This document shows, one piece after another, positions 31,337 to 35,756 of a stretch of 35,756 bases of DNA. A model generated the notes under the pieces. That model ran no database searches. It worked only from the letters and a program-made list of their open reading frames with translations, and was not told the DNA's origin. This DNA is from a virus. The position numbers and the translations under genes were made by a program. The stretch spans positions 1 to 35,756 of the IMG/VR virus record IMGVR_UViG_3300018080_000082; one strand, 5' to 3'. How positions within the stretch are numbered: the stretch's first letter is position 1; each line of letters starts with the position of its first letter.

Positions 31337-32306
31337 CGGACCCTCCCTTCAGGACAAAGGGGCGGAAGCTCTTGAAGGGCTTGCCCTGCTTCATGAACTG
31401 GTTCAGGTTGATCTCGGGGTGGGCGGCCTGGAGGGCCTTCTTGTCCAGGGACTTCCGGCCGGCCTGCTCCTTCCAGTGGATCCGCAGCCCGGCGCCCTCG
31501 GCCACCTGGGCCCCGGCCTGGTCCATGAGGTCCTGAAGCGAGGCCTTGCCCTGGTCCTCCAGGGCCTTGCCGCCCTCGATGATCTGACGGGCGTCCACCA
31601 GGAGCTCGGCGGCCTCGGCCCACTCCGGGCTGTCCATGGTGATGATCTCGCCGATCTTTGCCGGGGGGAGATCCGGCAGGGCGGGGGGGCGGTCGATCTC
31701 AGGAGGCCGGCCGGCCTTGATGTTGTTCTCCCAGAAGTTGTGGCCGGCCTCCTGGATCATTTCGATGATGTCGGGGTCGCGTTCCACCGTGACCTCGAGG
31801 AACTCCCACCGCTCGGCGTTGAAGATGATGAAGAGGACAGCATCCAGGCCGGTCACGAAAAGGTAATGCTGGCCCTGGATCTGATAGGTGGGCGAGACTC
31901 CCTGGGTCTTGATCTTGGAAAATGCCGAGAGGCCAGGGACCTTGATCTCGGCCAGGGTCTTGGTTCCCATTACCACCCGGTCCAGGTTGGCCTGGGCCCA
32001 GGGGTGCTCACTGTGCCGCAGGATCCCCACCGGCAGCCCGGCGTGTCCGCGCTGTAGCTTCTTGCCGGTGGCCCGCTGGTACTCATCGGCCGCGATGGGC
32101 TCGAGCACCGTGCCGCGCCGCATGGCCGGGGTCTCGGTCTCGGCCGGAAGGTCCTGGGTCTTTTCAAGGTAAACATCAAGGGCGGTTTTCCACGGGCTCA
32201 CGCCCATGATGGCCGGCATATCCGATCCGCCCAGGCCGCTCTTGCGGGCCTTCAACCATTCCTCTCTGTTCGACTCACTGGTGATCTTGTATGCAAGTTC
32301 TGCCAT
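31329..32306 (-). CDS. YqaJ-type viral exonuclease
   Basis: This 325-aa protein resembles lambda exonuclease-type recombinases. It has EEWLKARKSGLGGSDMPAIM near the N-terminus, Glu69 in VLEP, then Asp109 in WAQANLDRVV and Glu120-x-Lys122 in TLAEIKVPG as catalytic residues, and YQIQGQHYLFVTGLD. It would resect double-stranded ends to give the annealing protein its single strand. It is coupled to that gene by an 8-base overlap. Confidence 0.93.
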   Translation of the reverse strand: MAELAYKITSESNREEWLKARKSGLGGSDMPAIMGVSPWKTALDVYLEKTQDLPAETETPAMRRGTVLEPIAADEYQRATGKKLQRGHAGLPVGILRHSEHPWAQANLDRVVMGTKTLAEIKVPGLSAFSKIKTQGVSPTYQIQGQHYLFVTGLDAVLFIIFNAERWEFLEVTVERDPDIIEMIQEAGHNFWENNIKAGRPPEIDRPPALPDLPPAKIGEIITMDSPEWAEAAELLVDARQIIEGGKALEDQGKASLQDLMDQAGAQVAEGAGLRIHWKEQAGRKSLDKKALQAAHPEINLNQFMKQGKPFKSFRPFVLKGGSDE

Positions 32307-32711
32307 TTATAAGCTCCCTTGCCCGACTGCCATCGGAAGGTCCACCTTCCGCTGCTTGGGCTTTACATGCCGCTGGGCTTCCTCGAGGAGGGCCAGGTCG
32401 TCGAGCAGATCCTGCCCAACTCCATCCCGGTCCCCTCCCTTGGCCCGCCGCAGTTCATCCATCACCGTCTTGTCCCACTCGGAGAGCTGGCGCTCGGTGA
32501 GAAGAACGTGAACGCTGAAGCCGATCACCGGGCAGGTGTCCATGACGCTGCACCCTTCGGGGCATTTAACGTCTTCGTGGTTTTGGTGATAGCCGCACCT
32601 GGTGTCGCAGGTCCCGCCAGGAAACGGCAGGCCGTGACTCATCCGATGCTCACGGCAGATCGAGAAAACGGCGCCATCTTCGGCTACCGAAACGGCACTT
32701 TCTTGGTCCAT
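32307..32711 (-). CDS. Cys/His-rich early protein
   Basis: This 134-aa protein is the second gene of the leftward operon. Its N-terminal half has many Cys and His residues (CREHRMSH, GGTCDTRCGYHQNHE, KCPEGCSVMDTC), suggesting zinc binding. The C-terminal half is helical and charged (LTERQLSEWDKTVMDELRRA). GGGAGGG lies about 3 nt from the ATG. The leader before it can form a long hairpin containing one copy of a 30-bp repeat. Function unknown. Confidence 0.65.
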   Translation of the reverse strand: MDQESAVSVAEDGAVFSICREHRMSHGLPFPGGTCDTRCGYHQNHEDVKCPEGCSVMDTCPVIGFSVHVLLTERQLSEWDKTVMDELRRAKGGDRDGVGQDLLDDLALLEEAQRHVKPKQRKVDLPMAVGQGSL

Positions 32712-32722
32712 GCTTCCCTCCC

Positions 32723-32772
32723 GGGTCGGGCGGGGTGAGGTGCGCCAACACAGCTCGGTTCCCGCAAGACCC
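32723..32772 (-). promoter_or_regulatory. Leader hairpin before the Cys/His-rich gene
   Basis: In the leftward RNA, GGGTCTTGCGGG (32772-32761) can pair with CCCGCCCGACCC (32734-32723): ten pairs with a two-base internal mismatch. The downstream arm abuts the ribosome binding site, and the upstream arm is part of the 30-bp repeat. Pairing of another RNA to the repeat could therefore change access to the start. The structure is inferred. Confidence 0.45.
32743..32772 (+). repeat. Immunity-flanking direct repeat, copy 1
   Basis: These 30 bases match 33771-33800 at 28 positions, in the same orientation; the two differences are G/A transitions. The copy lies between the HTH gene and the next early gene. 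Together the copies enclose exactly the two divergent regulators. Confidence 0.9.
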
Positions 32773-32785
32773 TTTGGTTAATAAA

Positions 32786-33013
32786 TCAAACCCCTACTGC
32801 ACGTGCAGTTGTTTCTCCGATTAAAAAAAAATCAAGGCTCAAGCCAAACCCATTCGCAATCCTGAGAACTGTCCGCAGGTTGGGATATCCTTCATGCTTT
32901 TCCAGTTGTTGGACTTGCTGAGGCTTCATCCCCACTATCTCACCGAATTCCTTATGTGATAGGCCCCGTTCGGTCCGCAGACGCTTGATAGCGTGTCTGT
33001 CGAATTCCAGCAT
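32786..33013 (-). CDS. Cro-like HTH regulator
   Basis: This 75-aa protein is a single XRE-type helix-turn-helix domain: AIKRLRTERGLSHKEFGEIV, GMKPQQVQQLEKHEGYPNLR, TVLRIANGFGLSLDFFLIG. It is first in the leftward lytic transcript, with GGAGGGAG before the ATG, so it corresponds to Cro rather than to the prophage repressor. A promoter with an operator in its spacer lies upstream, and a perfect 12-bp palindrome of the same type lies in its 3' end (32797-32808). It probably represses the divergent gene and itself. Confidence 0.87.
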   Translation of the reverse strand: MLEFDRHAIKRLRTERGLSHKEFGEIVGMKPQQVQQLEKHEGYPNLRTVLRIANGFGLSLDFFLIGETTARAVGV

Positions 33014-33037
33014 TGGGTCTCCCTCCTCGTTGAAGGC

Positions 33038-33066
33038 AGTCTATTTGCAACCGCACGTGCAGTCAA
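33038..33066 (-). promoter_or_regulatory. Leftward early promoter with spacer operator
   Basis: On the - strand TTGACT (33066-33061), a 17-bp spacer and TAGACT (33043-33038) precede the HTH gene. The spacer contains GCACGTGCAG (33053-33062), part of the TGCAnnTGCA operator pattern. This is the likely lytic promoter. Confidence 0.6.
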
Positions 33067-33078
33067 CAAAAAAATTCA

Positions 33079-33108
33079 TTGCAATTGCAGGAAACTTGTT
33101 TTTATAAT
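33079..33108 (+). promoter_or_regulatory. Rightward repressor promoter with operator
   Basis: TTGCAA (33079-33084), an 18-bp spacer and a perfect TATAAT (33103-33108) point toward the gene at 33138. The palindrome TGCAATTGCA (33080-33089) overlaps the -35 element and so could block this promoter. Confidence 0.6.
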
Positions 33109-33137
33109 TAAATCACTCCCATAAAAGGATATGAATC

Positions 33138-33734
33138 GTGGGCTATGATTTGAGATGGGTGCCGGGGTGTCTCGCGGCACTAAAAAGAGAGGTGGGGTCC
33201 TGGGCTGCTCTCGGCCGCAGGGTGGGAACTACGGGATATGCTCTCAGCAGGAATGCACGAGGCGAGGTTGAGATGTCGGCGGACACGTGGGAAAAGCTCT
33301 TTACTGCTTTTCCTAACTATGTCCCCAAACCCCCGTGGGTGAATCTCGCCGATGGATCTAAAACCGCTAATGGTACACATCGTGCAGGTGTTTCCCCCGA
33401 AGCGACAACGGAACCAGTTGGGTCTTTGCAAGAGGTGGTCGTTTTTGACGCCAATTGCGGGGAAGGGGGAATTATGTGGACAGATGGCGGCAACGCCTGC
33501 ACCGGATGCGTGGTCCTGAAGCTGAAGGCCGACGGCACGGGGACGGGCACCGACAAATATGGATATTTCACCGGCCAGGCAGGAACCTACAGGGGGACAT
33601 GGGAATATGCGGGCGGAAAACTCTACCTGCAGATGACCAATTTTTACGACGTGACGACAGCCAGGATGCCCTCCTTCGATATCCTTAATCTCATAGGCGA
33701 CGGGGGCAACATCAATGTCTACGTCAGGCAATAG
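33138..33734 (+). CDS. Putative lysogeny repressor with novel C-terminal domain
   Basis: This 198-aa protein is transcribed divergently from the Cro-like gene. The GTG start is supported by AAAGGA 8 nt upstream. Residues 12-50 look like a helix-turn-helix (REVGSWAALGRRVGTTGYAL; GEVEMSADTWEKLFTAFP). After a linker, residues 95-198 form a beta-rich, Gly-rich domain with three Cys (DANCGEGGIMWTDGGNACTG; GTYRGTWEYAGGKLYLQM). No LexA-type Ser/Lys peptidase motif is visible, so induction would not be by classical self-cleavage. Position suggests a CI analogue; the C-terminal family is unknown. Confidence 0.6.
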   Translation: MGYDLRWVPGCLAALKREVGSWAALGRRVGTTGYALSRNARGEVEMSADTWEKLFTAFPNYVPKPPWVNLADGSKTANGTHRAGVSPEATTEPVGSLQEVVVFDANCGEGGIMWTDGGNACTGCVVLKLKADGTGTGTDKYGYFTGQAGTYRGTWEYAGGKLYLQMTNFYDVTTARMPSFDILNLIGDGGNINVYVRQ

Positions 33735-33770
33735 CTTGACTCGCCTACAAACATGTAGTAGTTTTTAATT

Positions 33771-33800
33771 CGCCAACACAACTCGGTTCCCGCAAGGCCC
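33771..33800 (+). repeat. Immunity-flanking direct repeat, copy 2
   Basis: Matches 32743-32772 at 28 of 30 positions. It is directly followed by a terminator hairpin (33798-33828) and preceded by a promoter-like TTGACT (33736-33741) with a weak -10, so it could form the 5' part of a short RNA of about 58 nt. Confidence 0.9.
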
Positions 33801-33828
33801 AATCCCCTCTTTTGGGAGATTGGGTTTT
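33798..33828 (+). terminator. Intrinsic terminator after the repressor gene
   Basis: CCCAATC and CCC pair with GGG and GATTGGG (one bulged A) around a 6-nt loop, followed by TTTT. It lies 64 nt after the repressor stop and before the excision/integration cassette, separating the two. Confidence 0.8.
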
Positions 33829-33830
33829 GC

Positions 33831-34205
33831 ATGCCTGGACCGAGCACCCCCCTCAAGGCGATTAGATCCGACTGCGTTGCCTGTATGGGTGGCAACGTCC
33901 AGCTGCCCGCCGAGTGCACCGCCAGGGGTTGCGCCCTCTGGCCTTACCGGATGGGCAAGCGGCCGGCCACTGGCGCCCACCGCCCATTGGGAGCTGTTCA
34001 TGCGCACTGCATCTCTTGCGTCGGATCCGCGCAGGAGGCCCGCAGCTGCACCGGCGAGATGATCGACGGGACCACCTGTGTGCTGCACCCCTACCGCAAT
34101 GGGACCAATCCCCGGCGTCGTGGCGTGGGCAGGGCTGGAGGAAACCCCAATCTCACGGGGCAAGCAGGACGCAAGAAGGCCCCCGAACCGGCCAGGGGGG
34201 TATGA
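33831..34205 (+). CDS. Duplicated Cys-motif (zinc-type) protein
   Basis: This 124-aa protein has two copies of one motif: Cys15, Cys18, Cys29 and Cys34 followed by ALWPYRMGKRP; and Cys60, Cys63, Cys73 and Cys83 followed by VLHPYRNGTNP. Single-copy versions (CxxC...C...C-PYR-G) are frequent small phage proteins. It probably binds zinc. The stop overlaps the next gene's ATG. It begins just after a terminator, so it may need read-through or an unseen promoter. Confidence 0.75.
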   Translation: MPGPSTPLKAIRSDCVACMGGNVQLPAECTARGCALWPYRMGKRPATGAHRPLGAVHAHCISCVGSAQEARSCTGEMIDGTTCVLHPYRNGTNPRRRGVGRAGGNPNLTGQAGRKKAPEPARGV

Positions 34206-34537
34206 TGGTACCCCCCGCACCCGAAACGGAGGTCTTGACTCCCAAGGAGGTGGCTTCTATCCTGAAGCTGCATCCCGACACAATTACGAAGTTGATGAGG
34301 GCCGGCCAGCTGCCGGCGGCCAGGATTGGTGGCTCGTGGAGAACCACCAGGGGGGCCATTGATGAGTACCTGGAAAACCAAATACGGGTGGCGCACAAAA
34401 TTCCAACACAACCAGGAGTGGGTGTACGGCCCGGGCTACTTCACGAGCAAGCGGGCGGCCAACGCATGGAAGAAGGACGAAAAGGCCCGGCTGAAGGAAG
34501 CCGACCAGGCCGAGCCCACTTCCCCCGGCCTGTATGA
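34202..34537 (+). CDS. Excisionase-like HTH protein
   Basis: This protein starts in an ATGA overlap. Residues 8-60 form a MerR-type winged HTH typical of excisionases (LTPKEVASILKLHPDTITKL; MRAGQLPAARIGGSWRTTRG; AIDEYLENQI). It would bend attachment-site DNA and direct excision. The frame runs on for about 50 more codons over the integrase start; that tail (Gly/Arg/Pro-rich) looks like a shadow of int. Confidence 0.75.
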   Translation: MMVPPAPETEVLTPKEVASILKLHPDTITKLMRAGQLPAARIGGSWRTTRGAIDEYLENQIRVAHKIPTQPGVGVRPGLLHEQAGGQRMEEGRKGPAEGSRPGRAHFPRPV

Positions 34538-35531
34538 CCTGGCCCAGCTCTACCTGGACGAGGCCCAGGTCCGCTATTCTCACAACACCTATGTTGAGAA
34601 ATGCTCCTGCCTCGAGCGATTGAGCGCCGCAGTTGGCGACGTTAAGCCGGCAGAAGTTACCCCAGCCGACATCACCGCCCTGCTGGTGTCCCGGGCCCGG
34701 GAGGCATCCCCCAACGTCAGCAACCGCGACCGCAAGAACCTGAAGGCCTTCTTCCGGTGGATGCATCGCACCCACGGCCTGGCCCACGACCCCACCGCCC
34801 TGATAGACAAGCTGCCCCATGAGAAGAAGACCCGCCGGGTGGTCCCTATCCAGGACATCCTGTCGGTGATCATGGCCGCGCCCATGCCCGAGCGGGCCCT
34901 GATCGCTGCATACTGGCACACAGGGGCTCGGCGGGGGGAGGTGTTGCGCTGGACCTGGGCCGACGACGTATCCCTCGAGGGACGATGGGTGCGGCTCGGC
35001 ACCAGGAAGAAGGCGGACGGGTCAATGAGCTATGAGAAGCTCTGGATGAACCAGGACCTCTTCAACCTCTTGACCGATCTCTGGCGCAACCACCGCGACC
35101 CCGTCAGCCCCTACCTCTTCCCCGACTACTACCAACCCAACACCCGCGGCCAAAACCTGAGGGGTGAGCAGCGGGCACACCGCCTCTTGGTCGGCTACAC
35201 CAAACACTGGAAGACCAAGAAAGGTGAGGAGCGCGAGAAGCGCCACCCGGGCCTCTGCGAGAAGGCCGGGGTTCCGATCTTCGGCTATCACGACATTCGC
35301 CACACCGTGGCCGCCTACTTGAACGATGTCCACAAGGTGGGGATCAAGAAGGTCCAGCGGGTGCTGAGGCACCGCCGGCAGACCACCACGGAGATCTACC
35401 TGGAAGGCGACTACACCACCACCCAGAGCGCCCTGGAGCTGCTCGAGGCCCAAAACTTGGGCACCTTGGACGAAAAAGTGACTCCAAAAGTGACTCCAAG
35501 CAATAAAAAAGGGCTAACCATAATCGGTTAA
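34362..35531 (+). CDS. int: Tyrosine integrase
   Basis: The ATG at 34362, after GGGGGG, gives 389 residues. The N-terminal arm-binding domain (TKYGWRTKFQHNQEWVYGPG) and SAM-like core-binding domain precede the catalytic domain: TGARRGEVLRW (Arg190/191), HDIRHTVAAYL (His310, Arg313), LRHRRQTTTEIYLEGD (His337, nucleophile Tyr346). It recombines attP with a host tRNA-Glu gene. The last codons (KVTPKVTP) also form arm-type binding sites, so the gene end doubles as attachment DNA. Confidence 0.95.
   Translation: MSTWKTKYGWRTKFQHNQEWVYGPGYFTSKRAANAWKKDEKARLKEADQAEPTSPGLYDLAQLYLDEAQVRYSHNTYVEKCSCLERLSAAVGDVKPAEVTPADITALLVSRAREASPNVSNRDRKNLKAFFRWMHRTHGLAHDPTALIDKLPHEKKTRRVVPIQDILSVIMAAPMPERALIAAYWHTGARRGEVLRWTWADDVSLEGRWVRLGTRKKADGSMSYEKLWMNQDLFNLLTDLWRNHRDPVSPYLFPDYYQPNTRGQNLRGEQRAHRLLVGYTKHWKTKKGEEREKRHPGLCEKAGVPIFGYHDIRHTVAAYLNDVHKVGIKKVQRVLRHRRQTTTEIYLEGDYTTTQSALELLEAQNLGTLDEKVTPKVTPSNKKGLTIIG
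35475..35499. promoter_or_regulatory. Integrase arm-type sites inside int
   Basis: Two AGTGACTCC copies, 11 bp apart (35477-35485 and 35488-35496), match the pair at 85-104. They encode KVTPKVT of the integrase, so coding and site function overlap. Confidence 0.7.
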
Positions 35532-35537
35532 CCCTTT
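35508..35537 (-). terminator. Hairpin at the end of int, stronger as a leftward terminator
   Basis: AAAGGGCTAACC and GGTTAACCCTTT pair (one mismatch) around ATAATC. On the - strand the stem is followed by a T run, so it would stop transcripts entering from attP or the host side. On the + strand only three T follow. Confidence 0.6.
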
Positions 35538-35546
35538 GAATATACT

Positions 35547-35590
35547 TGGCGTCCCCAACGGGATTTGAACCCGTGTCGCTGGCGTGAAAG
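35547..35590 (-). other. attP: attP core: 3' half of tRNA-Glu(TTC)
   Basis: On the - strand these 44 bases read from the anticodon loop CTTTCAC through the T arm (ACGGG-TTCAAAT-CCCGT), acceptor TGGGGAC, G and CCA. The 5' half of the tRNA is missing and the 5' anticodon stem does not pair, so this is not a full tRNA gene but the identity block by which integration would restore a host tRNA-Glu gene. Confidence 0.85.
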
Positions 35591-35602
35591 GCTGCCGTCC
35601 TG

Positions 35603-35624
35603 GATTCCCTAACCTGCGGGAATC
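35603..35624. promoter_or_regulatory. 7-bp hairpin beside attP
   Basis: GATTCCC-8 nt-GGGAATC is a perfect inverted repeat between the attP core and the arm sites. It may be an accessory protein site such as for Xis or a DNA-bending protein. Confidence 0.4.
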
Positions 35625-35633
35625 ACTCCAACC

Positions 35634-35756
35634 AACGTAATATCAGCCGGTTGATGGAGCTACTTTTGGAGTCACTTTCCGGTGATTCCGGCCCAAATCG
35701 GAACTCCCGGCGGGCAAAGTGACTCCAAAAGTGACTCCAAACCAGGACCTTTTTCG
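35634..35756. repeat. Terminal direct repeat, right copy
   Basis: Exact copy of bases 1-123; marks circular closure. In the circle the attP core is followed by this segment, which carries the arm-type sites. Confidence 0.95.

Noticed and set aside
35547-35625. Complete tRNA gene
   Set aside because: Only the part from the anticodon loop to CCA is present. The upstream bases do not pair with the anticodon 3' stem and no GTCCCC acceptor strand is found.

Overview
The window is a complete temperate phage genome, probably a podovirus, recovered in circular form. Bases 1-123 are repeated exactly at 35634-35756, so the unit is about 35,633 bp. The repeat lies inside the attachment region, which points to the overlap of a circular assembly rather than to packaged DNA ends. 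An intact attP sits just after a tyrosine integrase gene and contains the 3' half of a tRNA-Glu(TTC) gene including CCA. This means an excised phage, or a prophage read across its joined ends. The DNA is GC-rich, genes overlap tightly (many ATGA junctions), and the tail genes follow a T7-like plan. The host cannot be named from the sequence; a GC-rich Gram-negative bacterium fits the lipoprotein and lysis genes.

Layout. Right end, + strand (33.1-35.5 kb): a divergently transcribed, repressor-like gene (33138-33734), a terminator, then a cassette of a duplicated Cys-motif protein, an excisionase-like HTH protein and the integrase, ending at attP. On the - strand a Cro-like HTH gene (33013-32786) opens one long leftward lytic array. 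Early genes come first: a YqaJ-type exonuclease with a putative annealing protein, a RusA resolvase, a DUF1937 protein, a hexapeptide-repeat protein, a replication initiator with iteron-like repeats inside its gene, SSB, an ASCH protein and several small unknowns. A second promoter at about 23.9 kb precedes the late genes: small and large terminase, a gp13/GNAT-like protein, two small proteins, portal, a Bbp19-like protein, scaffold, capsid, T7-like tail tube A and B, three or four internal/ejection proteins, tail fibre, and a lysis cassette (TM-coiled-coil protein, GH108 endolysin, lipoprotein, 22-aa membrane peptide). A GC-rich hairpin at 184-216 ends the array.

How it works together. The divergent promoters at 33.04-33.11 kb carry TGCAnnTGCA palindromes and probably form the lysis/lysogeny switch. 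The rightward genes establish or reverse integration at tRNA-Glu. The leftward transcript provides recombination and replication, then packaging, virion and lysis functions. No RNA or DNA polymerase gene is present, so the phage must rely on host enzymes.

Most unusual signals: (1) a near-perfect (15/16) ParB parS site in a small intergenic island between portal and the Bbp19-like gene; (2) a 30-bp direct repeat (28/30) flanking the whole immunity module, one copy forming the start of a possible terminator-ended small RNA that would be antisense to the early leader; (3) helically phased GTTAC iterons inside the initiator gene; (4) a 25-unit hexapeptide-repeat protein; (5) an internal virion protein with ParB-like and RelA/SpoT-like domains; (6) a repressor-like protein with an unfamiliar C-terminal domain.
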